From Oxalobacteraceae bacterium (lineage in GTDB: Bacteria; Pseudomonadota; Gammaproteobacteria; Burkholderiales; Burkholderiaceae_D): a stretch of 51,860 bases of DNA. Made by a program: the position numbers and the translations under genes. The number at the start of each line of letters is the position of its first letter. Position 1 is the first letter of the stretch. The DNA is taken from the NCBI GenBank assembly GCA_947454305.1, contig CANGJE010000008.1, positions 1 through 51,860 of the forward strand, given 5' to 3'. Positions 31,521 through 40,079 of the stretch are shown one piece after another. The notes under the pieces are model-generated. The model was not told where the DNA came from, did not search any database, and was given only the letters and a program-made list of their open reading frames with translations.

Positions 31521-32363
31521 TTAGGAAGTGGAAAGTGTTTTTTTTAATTCAGGAGGATTCGTAAAATTTTTACGGAAATAATCATCCGAGCTATCAGCGT
31601 GTTTGATACCGGCTAATTTAATCGCTTGGTCATCAACTTTGTGCAGCGGTGTGTATTGTGGGTGATGATGTTCGAGGTAGGGATTATTACGGGCTGCGTT
31701 ATAGCAAAATAAAACTGTCCAGCGTCGATTCTCTGAACGATTTTGATCCGAGCGATGCATTACGTTGGCATGAAAAAATAAGCCATCGCCAGGCTCCATT
31801 TCTGCATAGACTAATTCCAAGCTCTTGAGCATTTCTTCAACGCGACGTGGATCAGCACCGACTTGCTGGCCGGGCAGCACACCGTGTTCCACTCGACCGG
31901 CATGATGCGATCCGCGTATCACTTGCAAACAGCCATTTTCACGAGTGGTTTTATCTAAGGCCACCATCACACTTGCCATGTAGGGAAATACGCAGCCGTT
32001 GTGATACCAGTAGCCGTAATCTTGATGCCATTCCCATGCACCGCCATCGCGTGGTTCTTTCGCTGTTAATTTTGAGTGGTAGTGATAGACCTCACCACCT
32101 AACATCTCTTCCATCGTATCGACGACACGGTGTGAGCGCGCTGCCAGTCCGTACACGCTATCGCCGGGATGGTTCCAGGTCGCCATGCGCGTAGCCTTAC
32201 CTGAGGCATCATTACGATCATACAAACTGGCGTGGAGTTGCGGGTCCGTTTCTATCGCACCGCGTAGCAGCCCAATTTCTTCGGTATCAAACAGTGAACG
32301 GATTAGCACAAAGCCATCGCGCTCGAATGCGGCACGCTGTTCGGGCGTGAATAGTGAAGCCAT
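31521..32363 (-). CDS. Phytanoyl-CoA dioxygenase (PhyH) family oxygenase
   Basis: A 280-residue Fe(II)/2-oxoglutarate oxygenase of the PhyH family. Iron ligands are His113 and Asp115 (WHQDYGYW) and His203 (ANVMHRSDQN), and a downstream Arg in RSENRRW can bind 2-oxoglutarate. The whole double-stranded beta-helix is intact. These enzymes hydroxylate small molecules, often secondary metabolites or lipids. Here it is the first gene of a minus-strand run with two sugar-acid dehydratases, an odd partnership. A CAGGAGACGAGC-like ribosome site precedes ATG 32363. Confidence 0.85.
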   Translation of the reverse strand: MASLFTPEQRAAFERDGFVLIRSLFDTEEIGLLRGAIETDPQLHASLYDRNDASGKATRMATWNHPGDSVYGLAARSHRVVDTMEEMLGGEVYHYHSKLTAKEPRDGGAWEWHQDYGYWYHNGCVFPYMASVMVALDKTTRENGCLQVIRGSHHAGRVEHGVLPGQQVGADPRRVEEMLKSLELVYAEMEPGDGLFFHANVMHRSDQNRSENRRWTVLFCYNAARNNPYLEHHHPQYTPLHKVDDQAIKLAGIKHADSSDDYFRKNFTNPPELKKTLSTS

Positions 32364-32528
32364 GCTCGTCTCCTGTTGTAATGGATATTTTGGATTTTCA
32401 AGGCATTCAGGCTGTCAGCTTACCTTGTTTGATGCGGCTTGAGAATTTGTGTGAACATCCCTTTTTGAATTACAAACCAGCCGCCCAAGTGCGGTCGTAT
32501 GATTACTAAAAACAGAACAGGCGAGACC

Positions 32529-33338
32529 ATGAGCTCAAATCACTCCGATAGTTTCACTAATGCTAAACAACAGGCGGCGGCGGGCTTTCTGCATGACCTC
32601 TGGACCCGCAAAGATCGTTGTGCTGCACTGCCAGATGATCAGCGCCCGGCTGACCGTGGTCAGGGCTATGCGGTTCAGGCTGCCTTTGCAAAAATTCATG
32701 GTTCGCCCGTTTCTGGCTGGAAGATCGCTGCCACCAGCGTGGATGGTCAGCGGCACATAGGTGTCGATGGCCCGCTGGCCGGGCGCATCTATCACGATCG
32801 CATGCTGCCTGTGGGTGCGGACGTTTCTTTGAAATCTAATCTCATGCACGTTGCTGAAATTGAATTCGCTTTCAGTTTTGCAAAAGCACTGACACCGCGC
32901 GCGCAACCGTACAGCGTGGATGAAGTGCTGGCCGCTGTGGCGGCTGTTCATCCATCGATTGAAATACCCGATTCGCGCTATGCCGATTTTGTGACAGTGG
33001 GCGCACCTCAGCTCATCGCTGATAATGCCTGTGCCTGCTATTTTATTTTGGGTCAGGCTGCAAATGATTGGAAAACATTCGACTATCTAAATCAATCGAT
33101 TCACGTCACTCTAAACGGTGAAGCCATCGATTCAGGTTACGGTCGGAATGTTTTGGGCGATCCTCGCGTGGCGCTGACCTGGATAATTAATGAGCTATCG
33201 AGTCTGGGTATTGCGATGGAGGTGGGGCAGTTTGTAACTACCGGTACGTGTCGCGTACCTGTCAAAGTCAATCCCGGTGATGAAGTGAGCGCCAATTTCG
33301 GAGTGCTAGGAAAAGTGAGTTGCCGTTTCTCCGATTGA
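32529..33338 (+). CDS. 2-keto-4-pentenoate hydratase-like protein (MhpD family)
   Basis: A 269-residue protein with the MhpD-type layout: GYAVQAAF near residue 45, GWKIAATS, the metal-binding VAEIEFAF, and a VHPSIEIPDSRY segment. Such enzymes hydrate 2-hydroxypentadienoate in meta-cleavage pathways, or act on similar 2-oxoacids. ATG 32529 follows AGGCGAG; an earlier in-frame ATG at 32499 has no ribosome site. It is transcribed divergently from the PhyH gene and is followed by the monooxygenase gene, with a hairpin between them. Confidence 0.8.
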   Translation: MSSNHSDSFTNAKQQAAAGFLHDLWTRKDRCAALPDDQRPADRGQGYAVQAAFAKIHGSPVSGWKIAATSVDGQRHIGVDGPLAGRIYHDRMLPVGADVSLKSNLMHVAEIEFAFSFAKALTPRAQPYSVDEVLAAVAAVHPSIEIPDSRYADFVTVGAPQLIADNACACYFILGQAANDWKTFDYLNQSIHVTLNGEAIDSGYGRNVLGDPRVALTWIINELSSLGIAMEVGQFVTTGTCRVPVKVNPGDEVSANFGVLGKVSCRFSD

Positions 33339-33368
33339 TGATCTGTGCGCGTAATAGCTATCGAATTA

Positions 33369-33405
33369 ACGAGCTGCTTAGCGGCTTACTCGCTGAGTAG
33401 CTCGT
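33369..33405 (+). terminator. Hairpin between hydratase and monooxygenase genes
   Basis: A long imperfect hairpin: ACGAGCT / AGCTCGT outer stem, single mismatch, then CTTAGCG / CGCTGAG inner stem and a 7-base loop. A T-rich but broken stretch follows. It may terminate or reduce transcription into the monooxygenase gene. Confidence 0.55.
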
Positions 33406-33445
33406 GCTGATTTATACAAATACTTTTTACTGAAAACGAGACACG

Positions 33446-35059
33446 ATGTCTACTTCATCTACCCCCGTCAATTTAGACGCTGTCATTATCGGTGCCGGTT
33501 TTTCCGGCATGTATCAGCTCTTATCACTGCGCGACAAACTTGGTTTGTCCGCCCGAGTATTGGAAGCGGCTGGGGGGGTGGGTGGTACCTGGTATTGGAA
33601 TCGCTATCCCGGTGCGCGTTGCGATTCAGAGAGTCATTCCTATTCTTACTATTTTTCTAAAGAGCTGTTACAGGAATGGAATTGGACTGAGCGCTATCCT
33701 CAGCAACCTGAAATCATGCGCTATCTAAATCACGTCGCCGATCGTTTTGATTTGCGCCGTGATATTCAATTGGATACTCGGGTTAAGTCAGCCCACTACG
33801 AAGCACAACATAATCGCTGGCATGTCACGACCGAAGCAGGCGAAGTCTTTCACTGCACCTATTTAATTACGGCGGTCGGTTGTTTGTCATCGGCCAACGT
33901 GCCTAAGATCGATGGTCTGAATGATTATGCTGGTGATTGGTATCACACTGGACAATGGCCGCATGAAGGCGTTGATTTTTCCGGCAAACGCGTGGGCGTG
34001 GTGGGTACGGGTTCTACCGGCATTCAAGCGATTCCTGTGATCGCAGCGCAGAGTAAACACCTGACTGTTTTTCAACGAACCGCGAACTACAGCATCCCAG
34101 CGCGCAATGCACCTTTGACCGACGAGTTCAAGCAGTATGCCAAATCGCATACCGACGACATTCGTCACATCATGAATTCGAATACGAATGCACATCCGTT
34201 TTACATCACAGATCGGTCAGTATTTGATGTGAGTAATGAAGAGCGCAAGCAGATCATGGAAACCGCCTGGAAAAAAGGTGGCCTCGAGTTTCGTGCAGCG
34301 TTTCGCGATACCTTGATCGATGAAAAAGCTAACAAGATTGTGGCTGATTTCATTCGCGAAAAAATCAGCGAGATAGTAAAAAATCCAGCCACCGCAAAAC
34401 TTCTGGGCGATATCGATCATCCTTTCGCCGCGAAACGTCCGCCGGTAGATTCTCAGTATTTTGAAACCTATAATCTTGATCACGTCGATCTAGTGAATAT
34501 CCGCGAAACGCCGATAGAAAAAATCACAGCAACGGGTATCAAGACGAAAAATCACGACTACCCGCTAGATATCATCGTATTTGCTACAGGCTTTGATGCG
34601 ATGACGGGCTCGCTACTGAAAATAGATATTCAGGGTCGCAATGGTCTGGCGCTAAAAGAAGCTTGGTATGCCGGGCCACGGAATTATTTGGGTCTGCAAG
34701 TACCGGGCTTCCCGAATATGTTTACCGTGACGGGTCCGGGTAGTCCTTCGGTATTGTGCAATATGCCACCGGCTATCGAGCATCATGTCGATTGGATCAC
34801 GCACTGTATTAAAGATATGCGTGAAAAAGGTATTCAACGGATTGAAGCGCAAGAAAAAGCAGCAGACGATTGGGTGCTAGAAGTAAATCATGCGGCGAAT
34901 TCAACCTTGCTGCCGAGTGCGACGCATTCGTGGTATCTCGGTGCCAATGTGCCCGGTAAGCCACGCGTGTTTATGCCGTACGCCGGTGGCTTTGCAAAAT
35001 ACCAAAAGATTGTGTCTGATGCGACTAGTAATGGTTATGTAGGTTTTACGCTGAGCTAA
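33446..35059 (+). CDS. Baeyer-Villiger-type flavin monooxygenase
   Basis: A 537-residue FAD/NADPH monooxygenase. FAD motif GAGFSG is at residues 16-21 and the NADPH motif GTGSTG at 187-192. Between them lies YAGDWYHTGQWP (161-172), the Baeyer-Villiger fingerprint F-x-G-x3-H-x3-W-P with Tyr for the first Phe. Family members insert oxygen into cyclic or aliphatic ketones to form lactones or esters. AACGAGACACG precedes the ATG. The stop codon TAA abuts exactly the stop of the convergent SDR gene (TAATTA), so the two transcripts overlap. A role with the nearby SDRs, dienelactone hydrolase and enoyl-CoA hydratase is inferred. Confidence 0.86.
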   Translation: MSTSSTPVNLDAVIIGAGFSGMYQLLSLRDKLGLSARVLEAAGGVGGTWYWNRYPGARCDSESHSYSYYFSKELLQEWNWTERYPQQPEIMRYLNHVADRFDLRRDIQLDTRVKSAHYEAQHNRWHVTTEAGEVFHCTYLITAVGCLSSANVPKIDGLNDYAGDWYHTGQWPHEGVDFSGKRVGVVGTGSTGIQAIPVIAAQSKHLTVFQRTANYSIPARNAPLTDEFKQYAKSHTDDIRHIMNSNTNAHPFYITDRSVFDVSNEERKQIMETAWKKGGLEFRAAFRDTLIDEKANKIVADFIREKISEIVKNPATAKLLGDIDHPFAAKRPPVDSQYFETYNLDHVDLVNIRETPIEKITATGIKTKNHDYPLDIIVFATGFDAMTGSLLKIDIQGRNGLALKEAWYAGPRNYLGLQVPGFPNMFTVTGPGSPSVLCNMPPAIEHHVDWITHCIKDMREKGIQRIEAQEKAADDWVLEVNHAANSTLLPSATHSWYLGANVPGKPRVFMPYAGGFAKYQKIVSDATSNGYVGFTLS

Positions 35060-35809
35060 TTACCGCAGCAGTACACCGCCATTCACATCCATGATGCTGC
35101 CTGCCATGAACGATGCGGCGGGCGAGGCTAGAAAGACCAGCGCATTCGCGATTTCATCTGGGCGTCCCATGCGCTGCATAGGATATTTTTCTGTTGGGTA
35201 GGGCTGACCATCGGTCATTCCCGTTGCAATCGGTCCGGGAGCCACCGCATTCACTCGCACATTGTGCGGCGTGGCGCGTTGTGAGAACCAACGCACCAGT
35301 GCATGGACTCCCCCTTTAGAGGCAGCATAGTGCGGCGCAGCTAACAAACCACCCATCCATCCGGCAATCGAGCCACACAGTGCAATGCTGCCGTTCTTAC
35401 GTTCTATCATTCCAGGCATCACAGCCCGCACTAGATTGATCGGCCCAAGCACATTCACTTCCATCACACGATGAAACGATTGCTCATTCCAATCCGGTGC
35501 CATCCAGTCTTCATCAAAAGGACAAATCGCTGCCGTATCGATTAACGCAGTGATGGGCGCATGTTGTGCCACGATAGCCTCAACCGCTTTGCGATCGGTA
35601 ATGTCGAGTGCATGAACGGCTGCTACATTTTTTAATGAAGAAGCTAAGACCTCTAATTTTTTCGTAACGCTTGCGATATCCGTCAATATCGTTATCGCAC
35701 CTAGCTCACTGCAGAGTTTAGCTGTCTCTGATCCTATGCCACCAGCGGCGCCGGTAATTAGCACACGCTGGCCGCGCATATCAAATGCTTTAGGAAGTGA
35801 GATCGTCAT
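35060..35809 (-). CDS. Short-chain dehydrogenase/reductase
   Basis: A 249-residue classical SDR: cofactor motif TGAAGGIG at 19-26, catalytic Ser147, Tyr161 and Lys165 (YAASKGG), and the substrate-loop PGPIATGM. The usual NNAG motif is DTAA here. It is the last gene of the minus-strand run that includes the Liv-type transporter (17-18 bases after livF) and ends flush with the monooxygenase gene. It probably oxidises or reduces a secondary alcohol or ketone in the same pathway. Confidence 0.84.
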   Translation of the reverse strand: MTISLPKAFDMRGQRVLITGAAGGIGSETAKLCSELGAITILTDIASVTKKLEVLASSLKNVAAVHALDITDRKAVEAIVAQHAPITALIDTAAICPFDEDWMAPDWNEQSFHRVMEVNVLGPINLVRAVMPGMIERKNGSIALCGSIAGWMGGLLAAPHYAASKGGVHALVRWFSQRATPHNVRVNAVAPGPIATGMTDGQPYPTEKYPMQRMGRPDEIANALVFLASPAASFMAGSIMDVNGGVLLR

Positions 35810-35827
35810 AATTTATTATATTTTTTA

Positions 35828-36538
35828 TTAAACAGAAAGATAGCGTTGTTTGATATCTGCATTCGCTTCGAGTTCAGCAATACTGCCTTCAAACACATCC
35901 GAGCCTTTATCGATCACCACTGCGCGATCCGCTAAGCCTAAACAAAAATGTAGATTTTGTTCAGCCAGCACAATCGTGGTTCCTAACTTGCGCAAGTCTT
36001 CAACTAGTTCACCAATTTTTTGTACCATGATAGGCGCCAGACCTTCGCTGGGCTCATCGAGTAACAGTAAATCAGGATTACCCATCAGCGAGCGACCAAT
36101 CGTCAGCATTTGCTGCTCACCCCCCGATAACTGTCCACCCAGACGAACGCGCAAAGGTTTCAGTAGAGGCAGCATGTCGTACACACGATCGATAGACCAC
36201 TCTTGCTGACCATGTGCACCGCGCTTGGTGGCGATTAACAAATTATCTTCCACCGATAAATCTGTAAAAATTTGTCTGTCTTCGGGAACGAAACCAATTC
36301 CTGCGCGGGCAATTTTGTGTGAGGGCATACCGGTGATGGCTTTGCCTTCGAGTTCAACGCGACCACGCCGTGCAGCGATCACACCGGCGATTGCTTTCAT
36401 CGTTGTGCTCTTGCCTGCGCCATTACGACCAAGTAGCGCTAAGGTTTCGCCTTTTTTTACGTGTAGCTTTAATTGGAATAACACTTGGCTACTGCCATAG
36501 TTCACATCCAAGTCCGTCACTGAAAGCATCTTCGTCAT
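35828..36538 (-). CDS. livF: Branched-chain-type ABC transporter ATP-binding protein LivF
   Basis: A 236-residue ATPase of the LivF subfamily: Walker A GRNGAGKST at 38-46, signature LSGGEQQ, Walker B LLLLDEPSEGLAP and an FCLGLADRAVVIDKG end. It powers high-affinity uptake with LivG, LivH and LivM. It overlaps livG by 4 bases (ATGA type), so translation is coupled. The substrate need not be an amino acid: HAAT-type importers in catabolic clusters often carry aromatic or alicyclic acids. Confidence 0.9.
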   Translation of the reverse strand: MTKMLSVTDLDVNYGSSQVLFQLKLHVKKGETLALLGRNGAGKSTTMKAIAGVIAARRGRVELEGKAITGMPSHKIARAGIGFVPEDRQIFTDLSVEDNLLIATKRGAHGQQEWSIDRVYDMLPLLKPLRVRLGGQLSGGEQQMLTIGRSLMGNPDLLLLDEPSEGLAPIMVQKIGELVEDLRKLGTTIVLAEQNLHFCLGLADRAVVIDKGSDVFEGSIAELEANADIKQRYLSV

Positions 36539-37287
36539 GCGCGTGCCTCCTTGGGCGTGCCTAGATAGGCTTCGATCACCGCTGGGTTATTGCGAATTTG
36601 CTCGGGATTACCGTGCGCGAGTAATTTTCCATACGAGAGCACATGAATGTGCTGCGAAATACGGAAGACGATTTCCATATCGTGCTCAATCAGTACCACC
36701 GTCAAACCACCTTTTTTCCACAGCGCATAGACCGTATCGATCATTTGCGTACGCTCTTCCGGACCCATACCGGCTACCGGTTCATCGAGTAGCAAGACTT
36801 TAGGATTGAGTACCAGCGCCAGCGCAATATCGAGTAGCTTTTGATCGCCGTGCGATAGATTGCCGCTGATGATGTCAGCTTTATGTTGCAAGCCGAGTTG
36901 TTCCATCACTTTATGCGCGCGGTCACGCGTGTCATCAGTTGGGAAACGACCATGCATTTGCAGTGAGCGACCCAACGGTGATTGCAGTGCGCCACGCAAA
37001 GATTCTTCAACTGTCAGCGATTTAAAAAGTTTAGCGACTTGAAACGCCCGGCCTATGCCTTTGCGAACGATCTCACTACTAGGCAGACCAACGATATCTT
37101 CACCATCGAGCAAAATGCGGCCAGAGTCCGGTTGCAAGCCGCCCGAAATTAAATTGAAGAAGGTAGTTTTACCTGCGCCATTCGGCCCGATTACCGCAGA
37201 CAGAGAGCCAGCAGGGAAATCAATAGAGACATCGGAGGTAGCAACCACTCCACCAAACGATTTACGAAGATTTTCGACTTTTAACAT
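36535..37287 (-). CDS. livG: Branched-chain-type ABC transporter ATP-binding protein LivG
   Basis: A 250-residue ATPase of the LivG subfamily: Walker A GPNGAGKTT at 34-42, signature LSHGDQKLLD (where LivG has H instead of G), Walker B LLLDEPVAGM and the EHDMEIVF motif with the catalytic His. It pairs with LivF at the inner membrane. An SDR gene lies immediately upstream (25 bases), between livG and livM, an unusual insertion within the transporter operon. Confidence 0.9.
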   Translation of the reverse strand: MLKVENLRKSFGGVVATSDVSIDFPAGSLSAVIGPNGAGKTTFFNLISGGLQPDSGRILLDGEDIVGLPSSEIVRKGIGRAFQVAKLFKSLTVEESLRGALQSPLGRSLQMHGRFPTDDTRDRAHKVMEQLGLQHKADIISGNLSHGDQKLLDIALALVLNPKVLLLDEPVAGMGPEERTQMIDTVYALWKKGGLTVVLIEHDMEIVFRISQHIHVLSYGKLLAHGNPEQIRNNPAVIEAYLGTPKEARA

Positions 37288-37312
37288 GCGTAGGTTCGCG
37301 ATCTAATCAATC

Positions 37313-38101
37313 TTAAGGCTTGAGTGGGCGTGCAGGTGGAACGCCACCATACGTACCCCAGGTCGTGCCACACAGCCAGCCCACATCAATCGGCAAGGTC
37401 ACACCCGTAATTGCGCGCGCGGCATCGGATAAAAGAAAACCCACGCCATCGGCAACTTCGTCGGGCATTACTAACCGTCCCATTGCGGATTGTTCAGACA
37501 GATCGGCGGGATTGCGGTCACCGCGATCAATCGCCGTTTGTAATGCTTCGGTTAATGTGTAACCCGGTGCCACCGCATTCACGCGCACACCGGAACGTCC
37601 CCATTCAGCGGCTAAGCACATCGTCATAGAAATCACCGCTGCTTTAGCAGGGGCATACGCATGCAGTGGAATAGAGCGCCAGCCCGTGATTGATGCGATG
37701 TTCACAATCGCACCATGTCCTAGTTCTGCCATACGCGAACCAAACACCACGCAGCAAAGATAGGTGCCGCGTTGATCGACATCGGTCACCTTGTCCCATT
37801 CAGCCATAGTTAATTGTTCGGGCGGCAGCTTGCGTTGCAAGATGCCGGCGCTATTAATTAGACCGGTAACGGCACCATGATTTTTTTCTATGAGTTTTGC
37901 TGCATCGTGCACCGTTTGGTCTTGCAGCACATCACAAGGATAGAAGGCTTTAACACCTGTCTCTTTATTTTTTGCATCTGACCAGGTACCTGGAAGATCG
38001 AGCACGATCACATCATCGCCACGCTGCACATGATGTTTCACACAGGCTGCTCCAATACCACTAGCGCCGCCAGTGACCACGGTCACAGTTTTTTTACTCA
38101 T
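37313..38101 (-). CDS. Short-chain dehydrogenase/reductase embedded in the liv operon
   Basis: A 262-residue classical SDR with TGGASGIG at 10-17, NSAG at 83-86, Ser137, Tyr149 and Lys153 (YAPAKAA), and the PGYTLTE loop. Its start overlaps the end of livM by 4 bases (ATGA), so it is translationally coupled to the permease. Being trapped between permease and ATPase genes strongly suggests its substrate is the imported compound or its first product. Sequence alone does not give the substrate. Confidence 0.86.
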   Translation of the reverse strand: MSKKTVTVVTGGASGIGAACVKHHVQRGDDVIVLDLPGTWSDAKNKETGVKAFYPCDVLQDQTVHDAAKLIEKNHGAVTGLINSAGILQRKLPPEQLTMAEWDKVTDVDQRGTYLCCVVFGSRMAELGHGAIVNIASITGWRSIPLHAYAPAKAAVISMTMCLAAEWGRSGVRVNAVAPGYTLTEALQTAIDRGDRNPADLSEQSAMGRLVMPDEVADGVGFLLSDAARAITGVTLPIDVGWLCGTTWGTYGGVPPARPLKP

Positions 38102-39069
38102 TGCGCGTCTCTCTTATTTTTAATTGTTTGAAACAGTTGTTGAACAAAGTCAGTGATACCACGCTTAAAGCCCAAGGCAAACAGCAGCACGACGATACCC
38201 AGCGCTAAGCCATGGAATTCTGTGCTGCGGGTGATCACATCATTGAACAGCAGTAGTAAAGAAGCACCGACGACCGGGCCGATGAATATATTTAAACCAC
38301 CCATCATGATCATGAAAATCGCTTCACCCGACATCGTCCAGTAACCAAAATCAGGAAAGGCACCTGAGACGAACAAAGCCATGATGATGCCGCCAGCACC
38401 CGCGAGTGATGAGGCGAGAATAAAGGCGTATAGCTTCACGCGCCAAACATCGATGCCTAAATAGCGTGCACGCTCAGCGCTGTCGCGCACCATGCGTAAG
38501 GTGTAGCCAAAAGGGGATTGCAGCACCGTGCGTATCAAGAGCAAGCAAGCCACTGCCATTACACAGGCAAACCAATAGAACTGTGTGTGATCGGCCAGAT
38601 TAATGCCGAGAAAAGGAGTGCGAGGAATACCGCCAGTCAGTCCTTGATCACCGCCAGTTAGTGACGTCCAGGTCAAGATCACGCTGTGTAAGAGCATTTG
38701 GAATGCCAGCGTTAAGAAAGAAAAATAAATTTCTTTGAGTCGAACACAGATCGCGCCAACAATAAAACCCATCACAGCGCAAAACAAAATCGCCACCAGC
38801 ATGGCAAGCGGAATCGGCGCACTGGTTTTTTGCATCGTTAATGCAAAAGCATACGCGCCACCACCAAAAAACATAGCGTGACCAAACGACACTAAGCCGC
38901 CATAGCCCACTAAGATATTTAGCGAGGTAGCGAAGATTCCCATCGCCGCTAAGCGAATCACATAATCCAGTAGCACGCGCGATGACGATAAGGTGGGAAT
39001 CAGCGCCAGTACAGCGAGCGCTAGCAAAGCCCACAAAAAATCCGAACGAAATGTGGAGGACTGTTTCAT
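38098..39069 (-). CDS. livM: Branched-chain-type ABC transporter permease LivM
   Basis: A 323-residue polytopic membrane protein with the LivM signatures: ILVGYGGLVSFGHAMFFGGGAY, the conserved GDQGLTGG loop and a late AFILASSLAGAGGIIMAL, VVGASLLLLF segment. About nine to ten membrane helices are predicted by eye. It forms the channel with LivH. It overlaps livH by 4 bases upstream and the SDR gene by 4 bases downstream. Confidence 0.9.
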   Translation of the reverse strand: MKQSSTFRSDFLWALLALAVLALIPTLSSSRVLLDYVIRLAAMGIFATSLNILVGYGGLVSFGHAMFFGGGAYAFALTMQKTSAPIPLAMLVAILFCAVMGFIVGAICVRLKEIYFSFLTLAFQMLLHSVILTWTSLTGGDQGLTGGIPRTPFLGINLADHTQFYWFACVMAVACLLLIRTVLQSPFGYTLRMVRDSAERARYLGIDVWRVKLYAFILASSLAGAGGIIMALFVSGAFPDFGYWTMSGEAIFMIMMGGLNIFIGPVVGASLLLLFNDVITRSTEFHGLALGIVVLLFALGFKRGITDFVQQLFQTIKNKRDAQ

Positions 39070-39971
39070 GCGCGAGTTTCCTTGCCTAGCAATCCATTCG
39101 GACGCAGTATTAATATCAATGCCATAGCGATGAACATTAGCCCTTCAACAAATAAAGGAAAGCCTATCGTTCCGAAGGCACGTATTAAACCAATCATTAA
39201 AGCGCCGACTAAAGCGCCACTGACTGATCCCATGCCGCCGATGACGGTGACGATGAACGATTCAATCAGAATAGAAAATCCCATACCTGGCGACATGGAT
39301 CGCACCGGCGCCGCTAAGCCACCGGCCATACCTGCAAGTGCGCCACCAAAGGCAAACACACCGGCGTAAATTAAACCGGTGTTTAGACCCAATGCAGAAG
39401 TCATAGTGGGGTTTTGCGCAGCAGCGCGAACAATTTTTCCTAAGCGGGTGTGATTTAGTATCGCCCACAGCACCACGGCAATCAGTGCCGCAGCAGCAAT
39501 TAGATACACATAAAACAGAGGAACAATGCCACCTAAGATAAATAGGGGCGGTGCTTGGAACGCATCAGGCATACCCATCGATTGGAATTCGGCACCCCAG
39601 ATGATTTTTACGATGTCATCCATCATCAATACGAGCGCGTAGCAGACCAGTAACTGCATCAGCACATCAGCGTTGTATACGCGACGCATGAAGAAGCGCT
39701 CGAAAAGTAATCCGAATAAGCCGACGCCTAACCCCGCTGCGACGATAGATAAAGCAAAACTACCCGTGACGCGGTAAGCGGTGAGTGCCACATACGCACC
39801 CAGCATATAAAACGAACCATGGGCAAAATTCACAATACCCAAGACACCAAAAATCAGCGTCAGGCCAGCAGCGACTAAAAATAGTAGCGAGCCAACGATC
39901 ATGCCGGTGGAGAGTTGGGTCACGATGCACGACATCGAACTCAAACAATCAAGCAAAGCAGAGGGATTCAA
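39066..39971 (-). CDS. livH: Branched-chain-type ABC transporter permease LivH
   Basis: A 301-residue polytopic permease of the LivH subfamily: AAGLTLIFGVLGIVNFAHGSFYMLGAYVAL, ARAAAQNPTMTSALGLN-like cytosolic loop and GGMGSVSGALVGALMIGLI. The N-terminal start could be at 39971 or at a later in-frame ATG (residue 13), as the first twelve residues are not typical. A 108-base gap with a GC-rich hairpin separates it from the upstream binding-protein gene. Confidence 0.88.
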   Translation of the reverse strand: MNPSALLDCLSSMSCIVTQLSTGMIVGSLLFLVAAGLTLIFGVLGIVNFAHGSFYMLGAYVALTAYRVTGSFALSIVAAGLGVGLFGLLFERFFMRRVYNADVLMQLLVCYALVLMMDDIVKIIWGAEFQSMGMPDAFQAPPLFILGGIVPLFYVYLIAAAALIAVVLWAILNHTRLGKIVRAAAQNPTMTSALGLNTGLIYAGVFAFGGALAGMAGGLAAPVRSMSPGMGFSILIESFIVTVIGGMGSVSGALVGALMIGLIRAFGTIGFPLFVEGLMFIAMALILILRPNGLLGKETRA

Positions 39972-40022
39972 TCAGTGCTCCTGAAGTACAAGACAGCGAG
40001 CAGAAACATACGCTCGGTGATG

Positions 40023-40046
40023 AGCCCCGCTTGAGAAAGCGGGGCT
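40023..40046 (-). promoter_or_regulatory. Stem-loop between binding-protein and permease genes
   Basis: AGCCCCGCTT (40023-40032) pairs perfectly with AAGCGGGGCT (40037-40046), loop of 4 bases. On the minus strand no T-tract follows, so it is more likely an attenuating or 3'-end-protecting hairpin that gives more binding protein than permease mRNA. Confidence 0.7.
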
Positions 40047-40079
40047 GTTATAAAACGATAGGTAACGTTGTTGTAAGGC

